Source: Pseudomonas sp. RIT409 (GTDB lineage: Bacteria > Pseudomonadota > Gammaproteobacteria > Pseudomonadales > Pseudomonadaceae). Taken from it: a DNA stretch of 64,000 nucleotides. Numbering within the stretch: position 1 is the stretch's first letter; every line of letters starts with the position of its first letter. The translations under genes and the position numbers were made by a program. The stretch spans positions 62,001 to 126,000 of the forward strand of contig NZ_QARE02000005.1 in assembly GCF_003052515.2 (NCBI RefSeq), read 5' to 3'. The notes under the pieces are model-generated. The model saw only the letters and a program-made list of their open reading frames with translations, was not told where the DNA came from and did no database searches. Positions 29,781 through 39,863 of the stretch are shown one piece after another.

Positions 29781-29795
29781 TTGTTGGAATTACAA
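29781..29795. promoter_or_regulatory. HexR-type operator, gapA side
   Basis: TTGT-TGGAATT-ACAA is an exact match to TTGT-N7-ACAA. It lies 22 bases upstream of the gapA ATG, so a bound repressor would block gapA transcription. Confidence 0.82.
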
Positions 29796-29842
29796 GATTA
29801 TTCTCATAAAAATAGAAAACAAGCCTTTTTAGTGGCAGTATT

Positions 29843-29857
29843 TTGTTTTATCTACAA
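29843..29857. promoter_or_regulatory. HexR-type operator, edd side
   Basis: TTGT-TTTATCT-ACAA is a second exact TTGT-N7-ACAA element, 62 bases from the gapA-side site and about 136 bases upstream of the edd ATG. Confidence 0.82.
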
Positions 29858-29993
29858 ATAGAAACCCGTCGGGCCAGCACAATCGTCTGAAAATCAATGC
29901 GTTGCTGAAGCGTTTCTTCAGGGCCATCATGGTTGTCAGATTTTGTAAGCGCCTGAAACGGGTGACCCATCCGCTAGCCTGGAGTTCATGACA

Positions 29994-31820
29994 ATGCATC
30001 CCCGCGTTCTTGAGGTAACCGAACGGCTGATCGCTCGCAGCCGTGACACCCGTCAGCGCTATCTGCAACTGATCCGGGGCGCTGCAAGTGATGGGCCGAT
30101 GCGGGGCAAGCTGCAATGCGCCAACTTCGCCCATGGGGTGGCGGCCTGTGGCAGTGAAGACAAGCACAGCCTGCGGATGATGAACGCGGCCAACGTGGCC
30201 ATCGTTTCGGCATACAACGACATGCTCTCGGCGCACCAGCCGTACGAGCATTTCCCCGAGCAGATCAAGAAGGCCTTGCGTGAGATTGGCTCTATCGGTC
30301 AATTCGCAGGCGGTGTGCCCGCCATGTGCGATGGCGTCACCCAAGGCGAGCCAGGAATGGAACTGAGTATCGCCAGCCGCGAAGTCATCGCGATGGCCAC
30401 CGCCGTGGCGCTTTCCCACAACATGTTCGATGCCGCGTTGATGCTGGGTATCTGCGACAAGATCGTGCCCGGGCTGTTGATGGGGTCCCTGCGTTTCGGC
30501 CACCTGCCAACGATCTTCGTGCCGGGCGGGCCAATGGTGTCGGGCATTTCCAATAAGGAAAAGGCCGACGTGCGGCAACGCTACGCCGAAGGCAAAGCGA
30601 CCCGCGAAGAACTGCTGGACTCGGAAATGAAGTCCTATCACGGTCCGGGGACTTGCACCTTCTACGGCACGGCCAACACCAATCAGTTGCTCATGGAAGT
30701 CATGGGGCTTCACTTGCCGGGCGCCTCCTTCGTCAATCCTTACACCCCGTTGCGCGATGCCCTGACACGCGAGGCCGCGTTCCAGGTGACCCGCCTGACC
30801 AAGCAGAGCGGCGAATTCATCCCGTTGGGAGAGATTGTGGACGAGCGTGCGCTGGTCAACTCGATCGTTGCATTAAACGCGACGGGCGGTTCGACCAACC
30901 ACACGCTGCACATGCCGGCCATCGCGCAGTGCGCCGGCATTCAATTGACCTGGCAGGACATGGCCGATCTTTCGGAAGTCGTACCGACCCTCACTCATGT
31001 CTATCCAAATGGCAAAGCAGACATCAACCATTTCCAGGCAGCGGGCGGCATGTCGTTCCTGATCCGTGAACTGCTGGATGCCGGTTTGCTCCACGAGGAC
31101 GTCAACACGGTGATGGGGCGTGGTCTGCGCCGCTACACCCAGGAGCCGTTCCTCGAGGACGGCAAGCTGGTGTGGCGTGATGGCCCCCGAGAAAGCCTGG
31201 ATGAAAACATCCTGCGCCCGGTCGCCCGACCGTTCTCGCCAGAGGGTGGTCTGCGCGTGATCGAAGGCAACCTAGGTCGTGGCGTGATGAAAGTCTCGGC
31301 AGTGGCGCTCGAGCATCAAATTGTCGAAGCGCCCGCCCGCGTCTTTGAGGATCAGCAAGACCTGGCAGACGCATTCAAAGCGGGTGAGCTGGAACGAGAC
31401 TTCGTCGCGGTGATGCGCTTCCAGGGGCCGCGCTCCAATGGCATGCCCGAGTTGCACAAGATGACGCCTTTTCTGGGCGTACTGCAGGACCGCGGATTCA
31501 AAGTGGCGTTGATCACCGACGGTCGCATGTCCGGCGCGTCAGGGAAAATCCCGGCGGCGATTCACGTTTGCCCTGAAGCGTCGGATGGTGGCCCTTTGGC
31601 TCTGGTGCGTGACGGAGACCTCATCCGAGTGGATGGCGTCAAAGGGACGTTGCAAGTTCTGGTCGAACCGGCAGAATTGGCGGCCAGAGAACCGGCGATC
31701 GGTCGCTTGTCCCACAACGTGGGCACCGGCCGCGAACTGTTCGGATTCATGCGCATGGCCTTCAGCTCGGCAGAGAAGGGGGCCAGTGCCTTCACTGCAA
31801 ATCTGGAGACGCTCAAGTGA
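29994..31820 (+). CDS. edd: 6-phosphogluconate dehydratase
   Basis: I choose the second of two close ATGs ([16 protein letters not shown]), because the GGAG at 29981–29984 is 9 bases upstream of it but only 3 from the first; the product has 608 residues. It belongs to the IlvD/Edd family, with conserved [25 protein letters not shown] and [15 protein letters not shown] supplying [4Fe-4S] cluster Cys residues, and [16 protein letters not shown] near the C-terminus. It dehydrates 6-phosphogluconate to KDPG, the first committed Entner–Doudoroff step. The stop overlaps the glk start by 4 bases. Confidence 0.97.
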   Translation: MHPRVLEVTERLIARSRDTRQRYLQLIRGAASDGPMRGKLQCANFAHGVAACGSEDKHSLRMMNAANVAIVSAYNDMLSAHQPYEHFPEQIKKALREIGSIGQFAGGVPAMCDGVTQGEPGMELSIASREVIAMATAVALSHNMFDAALMLGICDKIVPGLLMGSLRFGHLPTIFVPGGPMVSGISNKEKADVRQRYAEGKATREELLDSEMKSYHGPGTCTFYGTANTNQLLMEVMGLHLPGASFVNPYTPLRDALTREAAFQVTRLTKQSGEFIPLGEIVDERALVNSIVALNATGGSTNHTLHMPAIAQCAGIQLTWQDMADLSEVVPTLTHVYPNGKADINHFQAAGGMSFLIRELLDAGLLHEDVNTVMGRGLRRYTQEPFLEDGKLVWRDGPRESLDENILRPVARPFSPEGGLRVIEGNLGRGVMKVSAVALEHQIVEAPARVFEDQQDLADAFKAGELERDFVAVMRFQGPRSNGMPELHKMTPFLGVLQDRGFKVALITDGRMSGASGKIPAAIHVCPEASDGGPLALVRDGDLIRVDGVKGTLQVLVEPAELAAREPAIGRLSHNVGTGRELFGFMRMAFSSAEKGASAFTANLETLK

Positions 31821-32785
31821 CATTGGCGATGGTGGGTGATATCGGCGGCACAAATGCGCGTTTCGCCATTTGGGAAGACGATCAGTTGCATTCGATCCGG
31901 GTCTTTCCGACCGTCGATTACGCCAGCCCCGAGAAGGCGTTGGCGGTCTATCTGGAGGATCTGGAGCTGCAATTGGGGGATGTGCAATCCATCTGCCTGG
32001 CCGTGGCAGGCCCCGTGACGGGTGATGATTTCCATTTCACCAACAGTCACTGGAAAATCAACCGTCAGGCGTTCTGCAAGGCGTTGAAAATCGACCACCT
32101 GATCATGGTCAACGACTTCACGGCGATGGCATTGGGCATGACTCGCCTGACCGATGACGAGTACCTCACCGTCCGTCATGGCAAGGGCGACCCGAAAGGG
32201 GCGCGCGTGGTGATCGGTCCGGGGACCGGGCTGGGCGTGGGCACGTTGATCCGTTCCGGTGAAACCCATTGGACTGCTGTTCCTGGTGAGGGAGGCCACG
32301 TCGATTTACCTATCGGCAGCCACCGAGAAGCCCTGCTATGGACACGCCTGATGGCCGACCATGAGCACGTCAGTGCGGAAACCATCCTCAGCGGCGCCGG
32401 TCTGTTGCTGCTCTATCGCGTCAGTTGCGCTTTGGATGATATCGAACCGGTCTTGAAATCTCCTGCCGCAATCACCTCCGCGGCGCTCAAAGGCGATCCA
32501 GTGGCCAGCGCGGTGCTGGATCAGTTCTGCGTATTTCTCGGGCGCGTGGCGGGTAACAACGTGTTGACCGTCGGCGGCCGAGGGGGTGTGTACATCGCCG
32601 GTGGCGTGATCCCGCGTTTTGTCGACTTCTTCCTGCAGAGCGGCTTCAATAAGGCGTTCGCGGAAAAAGGCCTGATGAAGGATTACTTCAAGGACGTGCC
32701 GGTTTGGCTGGTGACGGCGGAATATCCCGGGCTTGTGGGGGCAGGCGTGGCCCTCGATCAGGCTGCGGCGAGCCGCCAGCTCTAA
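31817..32785 (+). CDS. glk: Glucokinase
   Basis: This 322-residue protein starts at a GTG inside the edd stop (GTGA overlap). The phosphate-binding loop is [15 protein letters not shown], and [12 protein letters not shown] and EGGHVDLPI (with His/Glu sugar contacts) follow as in bacterial ROK-independent glucokinases. It phosphorylates glucose entering through GtsABCD to glucose-6-phosphate, the substrate of Zwf. A near-perfect palindrome follows it. Confidence 0.96.
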   Translation: MTLAMVGDIGGTNARFAIWEDDQLHSIRVFPTVDYASPEKALAVYLEDLELQLGDVQSICLAVAGPVTGDDFHFTNSHWKINRQAFCKALKIDHLIMVNDFTAMALGMTRLTDDEYLTVRHGKGDPKGARVVIGPGTGLGVGTLIRSGETHWTAVPGEGGHVDLPIGSHREALLWTRLMADHEHVSAETILSGAGLLLLYRVSCALDDIEPVLKSPAAITSAALKGDPVASAVLDQFCVFLGRVAGNNVLTVGGRGGVYIAGGVIPRFVDFFLQSGFNKAFAEKGLMKDYFKDVPVWLVTAEYPGLVGAGVALDQAAASRQL

Positions 32786-32809
32786 GCCACAAGCTGCAGC
32801 CTGTGGCTT
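32784..32809. repeat. AAGCCACA palindrome after glk
   Basis: This 26-base near-perfect palindrome (AAGCCACA at the left, TGTGGCTT at the right, one mismatched pair inside) starts 2 codons before the glk stop. It shares its core with the repeats near gcvP and valS and may end or stabilise the edd-glk transcript. Confidence 0.65.
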
Positions 32810-32858
32810 GCAACTGATGCTTATAACAATAATTTGAGTACCCACAAGGACGATCCAA

Positions 32859-33596
32859 TTGAACGCTGTCAGTAAATCGATACTGGTCGTCGACGACGAT
32901 CAGGAGATTCGGGAATTGCTGCAGGCCTACCTGAGCCGCTCCGGCTTTCAGGTGCGTACCGTCGGTGACGGCGCCGAGTTTCGTCAGGCGTTCAATGACG
33001 AACCCAGTGACCTGCTGATACTCGATGTCATGTTGCCCGATGAAGACGGGTTCAGCCTCTGCCGCTGGGTTCGCCAGCATCCGCGGCAACCCCATGTCCC
33101 GATCATCATGCTGACGGCCAGCTCCGACGAAGCCGACCGAGTCATCGGCCTGGAGTTGGGCGCTGACGACTACATGGCCAAACCTTTCTCCCCCCGTGAG
33201 CTGCAGGCCCGAATCAAGGCCCTGTTGCGGCGTGCCCAGTTCGGGCAGGAGCGCGGCGGTGGCGAAGTGCTCGTGTTCGACGAGTGGCGTCTGGACATGG
33301 TCAGCCATCGACTGTTTCACAACGATGGCGAAGAAGTGATTCTCTCTGGCGCCGATTTCGCGCTGCTCAAGCTGTTCCTCGACAACCCCCAGCAGATTCT
33401 CGATCGTGACACCATTGGCAACGCGACCCGAGGGCGGGAGCTGATGCCTCTGGAACGCATCGTTGACATGGCGGTGAGCCGGCTGCGCCAACGTCTGCGG
33501 GACACGGGCAAGGCACCCCGGCTGATCCGTACCGTACGCGGCAGTGGTTATCTGCTGGCTGCCAACGTCCTGCCTCAAGCCAGCAACGGTTACTGA
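32859..33596 (+). CDS. gltR: Response regulator GltR (OmpR family)
   Basis: The TTG start has AAGGA upstream and gives 245 residues. The receiver domain (7–120) has the acidic pair DDD at 12–14, phospho-acceptor Asp56 in LLILDVMLPDEDG and Lys in DDYMAKPFSP. The C-terminal winged helix (about 140–235) ends with VDMAVSRLRQRLRD…IRTVRGSGYLLA. GltR controls glucose transport genes in response to its kinase, encoded 6 bases downstream. Identity is taken from family and location between glk and gtsA. Confidence 0.92.
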   Translation: MNAVSKSILVVDDDQEIRELLQAYLSRSGFQVRTVGDGAEFRQAFNDEPSDLLILDVMLPDEDGFSLCRWVRQHPRQPHVPIIMLTASSDEADRVIGLELGADDYMAKPFSPRELQARIKALLRRAQFGQERGGGEVLVFDEWRLDMVSHRLFHNDGEEVILSGADFALLKLFLDNPQQILDRDTIGNATRGRELMPLERIVDMAVSRLRQRLRDTGKAPRLIRTVRGSGYLLAANVLPQASNGY

Positions 33597-33602
33597 CCGT
33601 CG

Positions 33603-35063
33603 ATGAGCAACGAGAAGAAGCGCCGAGTGCCGGTGCCGCGCTCGCTGCTGGGGCGCATGCTGCTGTTGACGTTGCTCGCCGTGCTGCTGGCCCAGACGCT
33701 TTCCAGCCTGATCTGGCTGTCGCAATTGCGTGCGACGCAAATGGAAGGCCTGATCACCAGTGCCCGTAGCCTCGGCTTTTCCATGGCGGCGAGCGTGAGT
33801 TATTTCCGCTCACTGCCCGTGGCGTTTCGGCCGATGGTGCTCGACCAACTGCGCAGCATGGGAGGCACGCGGTTTTTCGTGTCGCTCAACGAACGGCCAC
33901 TGGACATGCAAGTGCTGGAGCCCACCGTCCGCAAAACAGCGGTGATCGATGTGGTAGGCCAGGTGCTGCGGCAGAACCTGGGGGCTGCCCCCGACATCCT
34001 CGTGCGTTTCGTGCGACCCGAAGACCTGCGCATTTTCAACAGTGGCCTGAAACTCGACGAATTGCCGCGTTCCTGGGCGCACTACGCATTGACTCTGGAA
34101 CCCTTGAATCCTCCAGTGCTGGTCACTCAGATCGAGCTCTCACCGGGCGAATGGCTGTATATCGCGTCCTTGCTGCCCGAGCCCTACACCATGCTGGAGG
34201 AGGAGGGGCTGCCCTCCCAACAGGTCTGGTTCATCGCGCTGACCAGCATTTTCCTGCTGCTGTTCATCGGCCTGTTGGTGCACTGGCAGAGCGGTCCGCT
34301 CAAACGTCTGGCTCGCGCCGCACGCGATCTGTCGCTGGGCGCGGACGTCGAGCCTGTCGTGGAAGGCGGCGGCAGCGAGGTGATTGAAGTGACGCGCGCC
34401 TTCAACACCATGCGCGACCGCATCAGCCGTTACCTGACCGAGCGCGGCCAACTGTTCAGCGCCATTTCCCATGATTTGCGCACCCCGATCACCCGCCTGC
34501 GCCTGCGCGTCGAGCTGTTGGAAGACGAGGCGATGCAAGCCAAATTCACCCGCGATCTGGACGAGCTGGAGTTGCTGGTGAAAGGCGCACTGCAATGCGT
34601 GAAGGATACGGACATCCATGAAAACATCGAGCCGGTGGACCTCAACCATGCTCTGGATTGCCTGATCGAGCCCTACTTGGGCGTCAATGGTGATGGCCGC
34701 GTCACCCTACAAGGCAAGGCCATGTCAATGTTCTATGGCAAGCCTCTGGCGTTGCGCCGTTGCATGGGCAACCTGATCGACAATGCCATCAAATACGGCG
34801 ACAAGGCGCATCTGTTCGTCGAGGACGATGCCGAGGCTTTTGTGTTGCGTGTCGAAGACGAAGGGCCGGGCGTTCCTGAACAGCGTCTGGAGCAGGTATT
34901 CGAGCCGCATTTCCGTCTAGCGGGTAAACAGCAGCAGGGCTACGGCCTGGGGCTGGGCATTGCGCGCAACATTGCCCACAGCCATGGCGGAGAAGTGACA
35001 TTGCAGAACCTGCGCGAGGGTGGGCTGCGCGTGACGCTTTACCTGCCTCGCGGGGTTGAATGA
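33603..35063 (+). CDS. gtrS: Sensor histidine kinase GtrS
   Basis: This 486-residue kinase has an N-terminal membrane segment (about 15–40), a periplasmic sensor domain (about 42–205), a second membrane segment (about 210–228) and HAMP (230–282). The HisKA domain has His290 in AISHDLRTPITRLRL. The ATPase domain has N-box NLIDNAIKYGDKA, DEGPGVPEQ and GYGLGLGIARNIAHSHGG. It phosphorylates GltR; in P. aeruginosa GtrS senses 2-ketogluconate or 6-phosphogluconate, from what I recall. It is in an operon with gltR. Confidence 0.93.
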   Translation: MSNEKKRRVPVPRSLLGRMLLLTLLAVLLAQTLSSLIWLSQLRATQMEGLITSARSLGFSMAASVSYFRSLPVAFRPMVLDQLRSMGGTRFFVSLNERPLDMQVLEPTVRKTAVIDVVGQVLRQNLGAAPDILVRFVRPEDLRIFNSGLKLDELPRSWAHYALTLEPLNPPVLVTQIELSPGEWLYIASLLPEPYTMLEEEGLPSQQVWFIALTSIFLLLFIGLLVHWQSGPLKRLARAARDLSLGADVEPVVEGGGSEVIEVTRAFNTMRDRISRYLTERGQLFSAISHDLRTPITRLRLRVELLEDEAMQAKFTRDLDELELLVKGALQCVKDTDIHENIEPVDLNHALDCLIEPYLGVNGDGRVTLQGKAMSMFYGKPLALRRCMGNLIDNAIKYGDKAHLFVEDDAEAFVLRVEDEGPGVPEQRLEQVFEPHFRLAGKQQQGYGLGLGIARNIAHSHGGEVTLQNLREGGLRVTLYLPRGVE

Positions 35064-35371
35064 GTTGACGCGGTCGGACCTTTCGAAAGCGACGAGCCGC
35101 GAACTTTTGAATCCATGCGCCTGATCATTTCGCGATAACGCGGTTCACCAGGGCGAGCGTGCTTGCAACGATGCTACAGGGAGGGGGAGCAATATCATTT
35201 TCGGCGCTGTCCCATCCCGCATTGCGGGCGCAGCGGTTAGGTGTGCGAATGTCACCAGTTTGTGACATTCGCGCATCCCTTCGTTACCGTCCGCTCTAAC
35301 TCGTTGTTTAGAATCCATGCAGCGCAAGCACCAAGACTTGCTCATGCATAACAACAAGAAAGGTCAACTAG
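35064..35371. other. Control region gtrS – gtsA
   Basis: This 308-base region has no gene. It includes a perfect inverted repeat (listed separately) and a weak -10-like TAGAAT (35309–35314) that could serve gtsA. Confidence 0.5.
35245..35272. promoter_or_regulatory. Perfect 11-bp inverted repeat upstream of gtsA
   Basis: GCGAATGTCAC and GTGACATTCGC are exact reverse complements with a 6-base spacer. No U-run follows. The centre lies about 113 bases upstream of the gtsA ATG, and about 50 bases upstream of a possible -10 (TAGAAT), a typical activator position. Confidence 0.6.
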
Positions 35372-36658
35372 ATGAATTCGATCTCCCGTCTCGCAGCACT
35401 CGTTTCTCTCGCCTCGTTGTTCCCTCTGAGCGCCATCGCCGCTGATTCCAAAGGCACTGTCGAAGTGGTCCACTGGTGGACGTCGGGCGGTGAAAAAGCG
35501 GCTGTCGACGTGCTCAAAGCCCAAGTCGAAAAAGATGGCTTCACCTGGAAAGACGGCGCCGTGGCCGGTGGCGGCGGTTCGACCGCCATGACCGTGCTGA
35601 AAAGCCGCGCGGTAGCCGGTAATCCACCGGGTGTCGCACAGATCAAAGGCCCGGATATCCAGGAGTGGGCGTCCACGGGCCTGCTTGATACCGATGTCTT
35701 GAAAGACACCGCCAAAGAAGAAAAGTGGGACAGCATCCTCGACAAGAAAGTCTCCGACACCGTGAAGTACGACGGTGACTACGTGGCCGTTCCGGTGAAT
35801 ATTCACCGTGTGAACTGGTTGTGGATCAACCCGGAAGTCTTCAAGAAAGCCGGTATCGAAAAAGCCCCGACCACGCTGGAAGAGTTTTACGCCGCGGGCG
35901 ACAAACTCAAGAAAGCCGGCTTCATCCCGCTTGCCCATGGTGGCCAGCCTTGGCAGGACAGCACCGTCTTCGAAGCGGTGGTCCTGTCGGTGATGGGGGC
36001 TGACGGCTACAAGAAAGCCCTGGTCGACCTGGACAACGGCGCCCTGACCGGTCCCGAGATGGTCAAGTCGCTGACCGAACTGAAGAAAGTCGCCACCTAC
36101 ATGGATCCCGACGGCAAAGGCCAGGACTGGAACCTGGAAGCGGCCAAGGTCATCAACGGCAAGGCCGGCATGCAGATCATGGGTGACTGGGCCAAGTCCG
36201 AATGGACCGCCGCCAAGAAAGTTGCAGGCAAGGACTACGAGTGCGTGGCGTTCCCTGGCACCGACAAGGCATTCACCTACAACATCGACTCGCTGGCCGT
36301 TTTCAAACAGAAAGATGCCGGAACCGCTGCCGGGCAGCAGGACATCGCCAAAGTCGTGTTGGGTGAAAACTTCCAGAAAGTCTTCAGCATCAACAAGGGC
36401 TCGATTCCTGTGCGCAACGACATGCTCGCCGACATGGGCAAGTACGGCTTCGATGCCTGCGCCCAGACCGCCGCCAAAGACTTCCTCACCGATGCGAAGA
36501 GTGGTGGGCTGCAACCGAGCATGGCGCACAACATGGCAACTACCCTGGCGGTTCAAGGGGCGTTCTTCGACGTTGTGACCAACTACATCAATGATCCGAA
36601 AGCCGACCCGGCCGACGCGGCCAAGAAATTGGGCGCTGCGATCAAGGCGGCTAAGTAA
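35372..36658 (+). CDS. gtsA: Glucose ABC transporter, periplasmic binding protein
   Basis: This 428-residue protein has a signal peptide ([23 protein letters not shown], cleavage after AIA) and a family-1 extracellular solute-binding fold: [58 protein letters not shown]. It captures glucose (and perhaps mannose) for the GtsBCD transporter. A REP pair separates it from gtsB; in binding-protein operons such a structure often stabilises the upstream mRNA so that the binding protein is made in excess. Confidence 0.95.
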   Translation: MNSISRLAALVSLASLFPLSAIAADSKGTVEVVHWWTSGGEKAAVDVLKAQVEKDGFTWKDGAVAGGGGSTAMTVLKSRAVAGNPPGVAQIKGPDIQEWASTGLLDTDVLKDTAKEEKWDSILDKKVSDTVKYDGDYVAVPVNIHRVNWLWINPEVFKKAGIEKAPTTLEEFYAAGDKLKKAGFIPLAHGGQPWQDSTVFEAVVLSVMGADGYKKALVDLDNGALTGPEMVKSLTELKKVATYMDPDGKGQDWNLEAAKVINGKAGMQIMGDWAKSEWTAAKKVAGKDYECVAFPGTDKAFTYNIDSLAVFKQKDAGTAAGQQDIAKVVLGENFQKVFSINKGSIPVRNDMLADMGKYGFDACAQTAAKDFLTDAKSGGLQPSMAHNMATTLAVQGAFFDVVTNYINDPKADPADAAKKLGAAIKAAK

Positions 36659-36677
36659 GCTGCGGTAGCGCTGGGCT

Positions 36678-36763
36678 GTAGGAGCGCGCTTGCCCGCGAT
36701 ACGGTGTGCCAGATACATAATTGTTGACTGATACCCCGCCATCGCGGGCAAGTGCGCGCCTAC
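36678..36763. repeat. REP pair 6 between gtsA and gtsB
   Basis: GTAGGAGCGCGCTTGCCCGC and an inverted unit (ATCGCGGGCAAGTGCGCGCCTAC) span 86 bases inside the gts operon. One mismatch and one change in the right unit distinguish it from REP pair 5. Confidence 0.9.
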
Positions 36764-36809
36764 ACCTGGACATGTTTGTGTTCTTCATTTTTCTGTACTG
36801 GATTTCACC

Positions 36810-37718
36810 ATGAGTTCTGTTGCTGTGTTCAGCAAAGCCTCGCCGTTCGATGTACTGCAGCGCTGGCTACCTAAACTGGTGCTGGCGCCCAGCATGTTCA
36901 TCGTTCTGGTGGGCTTCTACGGTTATATCCTGTGGACGTTCATCCTCTCGTTCACCAACTCTACATTCCTGCCGTCCTACAAATTCGTGGGGCTGGCGCA
37001 GTATGCCCGGCTGTTCGACAACGACCGCTGGTGGGTCGCGAGCAAGAACCTCGCGGTGTTCGGCGGCCTCTTCATTGGCATCAGCCTGGTCGTTGGCGTG
37101 TTGCTGGCTGTTTTCTTGGACCAGCGCATCCGCCGCGAAGGTTTCATCCGCACGGTCTATCTCTACCCGATGGCGCTCTCGATGATCGTCACTGGTACCG
37201 CCTGGAAATGGCTGCTCAACCCCGGCATGGGGCTCGACAAGCTGTTGCGTGATTGGGGCTGGGAAGGGTTCCGTCTGGATTGGCTGATCGATCCGGATCG
37301 CGTCGTGTATTGCCTGGTGATCGCCGCGGTATGGCAGGCGTCGGGCTTCATCATGGCGATGTTCCTGGCCGGCCTGCGGGGTGTCGATCAATCGATCATC
37401 CGTGCCGCTCAAATCGACGGCGCCAGCATGCCGAAGATCTATTGGAAAGTCGTGTTGCCTAGCCTGCGTCCCGTGTTTTTCAGCTCGGTGATGATCCTCG
37501 CCCATATTGCGATCAAGAGCTTCGACCTGGTCGCTGCGATGACTGCGGGTGGGCCCGGCTATGCGTCGGACCTGCCGGCCATGTTCATGTACTCGTTCAC
37601 CTTCAGCCGTGGCCAGATGGGGATGGGGTCGGCCAGTGCGATTCTGATGCTCGGTGCGATTCTCGCCATCCTCGTGCCTTACCTGTACTCCGAGCTGAGG
37701 ACCAAGCGCCATGACTAG
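36810..37718 (+). CDS. gtsB: Glucose ABC transporter permease GtsB
   Basis: This 302-residue permease has six predicted membrane segments (starting LAPSMFIVLVGFYGYILWTFILS) and the EAA loop IIRAAQIDGASMPKIYWKVVLPSLRP that docks on the ATPase. It belongs to the carbohydrate-uptake (CUT1) permease family and pairs with GtsC. Its stop overlaps the gtsC start by 8 bases. Confidence 0.95.
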   Translation: MSSVAVFSKASPFDVLQRWLPKLVLAPSMFIVLVGFYGYILWTFILSFTNSTFLPSYKFVGLAQYARLFDNDRWWVASKNLAVFGGLFIGISLVVGVLLAVFLDQRIRREGFIRTVYLYPMALSMIVTGTAWKWLLNPGMGLDKLLRDWGWEGFRLDWLIDPDRVVYCLVIAAVWQASGFIMAMFLAGLRGVDQSIIRAAQIDGASMPKIYWKVVLPSLRPVFFSSVMILAHIAIKSFDLVAAMTAGGPGYASDLPAMFMYSFTFSRGQMGMGSASAILMLGAILAILVPYLYSELRTKRHD

Positions 37719-38556
37719 TCTCGCCGAGAAACCGACATTGAGCTTGAGCCGCCTGGCGATTTACGCGGTGCTGATCGGCGCGGTGCTCATTTACCTGATC
37801 CCACTGGTGGTGATGCTGCTGACCAGCTTCAAGTCGCCGGAAGACATTGGCACTGGCAACCTGCTGAGTTGGCCTGCCGAAATCACCACCATCGGCTGGC
37901 TCAAGGCCTGGGCGACGGTGAAAGGATACTTCTGGAACTCGATCATGATCACCGTTCCGGCGGTGCTGATTTCCACTGCAATCGGCGCGTTGAATGGCTA
38001 CGTGCTGTCGATGTGGCGCTTCCGAGGGTCGCAGATGTTCTTCGGTCTGCTGCTCTTTGGTTGCTTCCTGCCGTTCCAGACCGTGCTGCTGCCCGCTTCG
38101 TTCACGCTTGGCAAGATGGGCCTGGCCAGCACGACGACCGGCCTGGTCCTGGTTCACGTCGTTTACGGCCTGGCGTTCACTACGCTGTTTTTCCGTAACT
38201 ACTACGTGAGCATTCCGGATGCGTTGGTCAAAGCTGCCCGCCTTGACGGTGCAGGCTTTTTCACGATCTTCCGTCGCATCATTCTGCCGATGTCTACGCC
38301 GATCATCATGGTCTGCCTGATCTGGCAGTTCACCCAAATCTGGAACGACTTCCTCTTCGGCGTGGTGTTCTCGAGCGGCGAATCGCAACCGATCACCGTG
38401 GCGTTGAACAACCTGGTCAACACCAGTACCGGGGTCAAGGAATACAACGTGGACATGGCGGCGGCGATGATCGCCGGCCTGCCAACCCTGCTGGTCTACG
38501 TGCTGGCAGGCAAGTATTTCGTGCGTGGGCTGACGGCCGGCGCAGTCAAGGGGTAA
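37711..38556 (+). CDS. gtsC: Glucose ABC transporter permease GtsC
   Basis: This 281-residue CUT1 permease (MalG-like) has six membrane segments and the EAA loop ALVKAARLDGAGFFTIFRRIILPMSTP. The C-terminus LAGKYFVRGLTAGAVKG is typical of this subfamily. It forms the membrane channel with GtsB. It ends 2 bases before gtsD. Confidence 0.95.
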   Translation: MTSLAEKPTLSLSRLAIYAVLIGAVLIYLIPLVVMLLTSFKSPEDIGTGNLLSWPAEITTIGWLKAWATVKGYFWNSIMITVPAVLISTAIGALNGYVLSMWRFRGSQMFFGLLLFGCFLPFQTVLLPASFTLGKMGLASTTTGLVLVHVVYGLAFTTLFFRNYYVSIPDALVKAARLDGAGFFTIFRRIILPMSTPIIMVCLIWQFTQIWNDFLFGVVFSSGESQPITVALNNLVNTSTGVKEYNVDMAAAMIAGLPTLLVYVLAGKYFVRGLTAGAVKG

Positions 38557-38558
38557 TC

Positions 38559-39719
38559 ATGGCAACGCTTGAACTTCGCAATGTAAACAAGACGTATGGT
38601 ACCGGTCTGCCGGACACGCTGAAAAACATCGAGCTGTCTATCAAGGATGGCGAGTTTCTGATCCTGGTAGGCCCATCAGGGTGCGGTAAGTCGACCCTGA
38701 TGAACTGCATCGCGGGCCTGGAAAACATTACCGGTGGCGCAATCATGATCGGTGATCAGGACGTCAGCGGCATGAGCCCGAAGGACCGCGACATCGCCAT
38801 GGTGTTTCAGTCCTACGCGCTGTACCCCACGATGAGCGTGCGCGAAAACATCGAGTTCGGACTGAAGATCCGCAAGATGAGCCAGGCGGACATCGACGCC
38901 GAGGTGGCACGCGTCGCCAAGCTGTTGCAGATCGAACACTTGCTCAACCGCAAGCCAGGCCAGCTTTCTGGCGGTCAGCAGCAGCGAGTGGCGATGGGCC
39001 GCGCCTTGGCGCGCCGTCCGAAGATCTACCTGTTCGACGAGCCGCTTTCCAACCTCGACGCCAAGCTGCGTGTCGAGATGCGTACTGAAATGAAGCTGAT
39101 GCACCAGCGCCTGAAAACCACCACGGTCTACGTGACCCATGACCAGATCGAGGCCATGACCCTGGGCGACAAAGTGGCTGTGATGAAGGATGGGATCATC
39201 CAGCAGTTCGGTACGCCGAAAGAGATCTACAACGACCCGGCCAATCAATTCGTCGCCAGCTTCATCGGTTCGCCGCCCATGAATTTCATTCCGCTGCGCC
39301 TGCAACGCAAGGAGGGTCGCCTTGTGGCCTTGCTGGACAGCGGGCAGGCACGCTGCGAATTGCCGATGAACATGAGCGATGCCGGGCTTGAAGACCGTGA
39401 GGTGATTCTGGGCCTTCGTCCTGAGCAGATCATGCTAGCGTCCGGTGAGGCGGCGGGGCTGCCTACCATTCGCGCCGAAGTGCAGGTCACCGAACCGACA
39501 GGGCCCGATACGCTGGTATTCGTGACCCTCAACGACAGCAAGGTCTGCTGCCGCCTCGCGCCGGATGTCGCGCCTGCTGTGGGTGAGACGTTGACCTTGC
39601 AGTTCGACCCGGCCAAGGTGTTGCTGTTCGACGCCGCTACCGGCGAGCGCCTGGGCGCGCTGAAGAAGTCGCAGCCTGCCGAGGGGGTGAGTAACGTCAC
39701 CCGGCTCAACCGCAACTGA
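38559..39719 (+). CDS. gtsD: Glucose ABC transporter ATP-binding protein GtsD
   Basis: This 386-residue MalK/UgpC-type ATPase has Walker A GPSGCGKST, Q-loop FQSYALYP, signature LSGGQQQR, Walker B IYLFDEPLSNLD and the H-loop VTHDQ. The regulatory C-terminus (about 245–386) contains TOBE-type repeats (LGLRPEQIMLAS, LQFDPAKVLLFDAATGERL). It energises glucose import through GtsBC. Confidence 0.96.
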   Translation: MATLELRNVNKTYGTGLPDTLKNIELSIKDGEFLILVGPSGCGKSTLMNCIAGLENITGGAIMIGDQDVSGMSPKDRDIAMVFQSYALYPTMSVRENIEFGLKIRKMSQADIDAEVARVAKLLQIEHLLNRKPGQLSGGQQQRVAMGRALARRPKIYLFDEPLSNLDAKLRVEMRTEMKLMHQRLKTTTVYVTHDQIEAMTLGDKVAVMKDGIIQQFGTPKEIYNDPANQFVASFIGSPPMNFIPLRLQRKEGRLVALLDSGQARCELPMNMSDAGLEDREVILGLRPEQIMLASGEAAGLPTIRAEVQVTEPTGPDTLVFVTLNDSKVCCRLAPDVAPAVGETLTLQFDPAKVLLFDAATGERLGALKKSQPAEGVSNVTRLNRN

Positions 39720-39764
39720 CTCGCAATCATTCAAGGGTACCCATACCGTATCAACGAGCACATC

Positions 39765-39800
39765 TGACAGGGCGCTGCTGCCGTAACGAGGGCCCTGTCA
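39765..39800. promoter_or_regulatory. Perfect 9-bp inverted repeat between gtsD and oprB
   Basis: TGACAGGGC (39765–39773) and GCCCTGTCA (39792–39800) form a stem with an 18-base loop. It has no U-run, so a processing, attenuation or protein-binding site is more likely than a full terminator. Confidence 0.5.
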
Positions 39801-39863
39801 GGCACACGAAGCAAGTGGTTAACGCTGTTCAAGGCTAATAACAATAAAACGAGGATCTAAGGG

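Noticed and set aside
29829..30713. Minus-strand open frame of 294 codons
   Set aside because: Antisense to edd and crossing a HexR-type operator; no family-like sequence.
35342..36751. Minus-strand open frame of 469 codons
   Set aside because: Antisense to gtsA and running into a REP pair.
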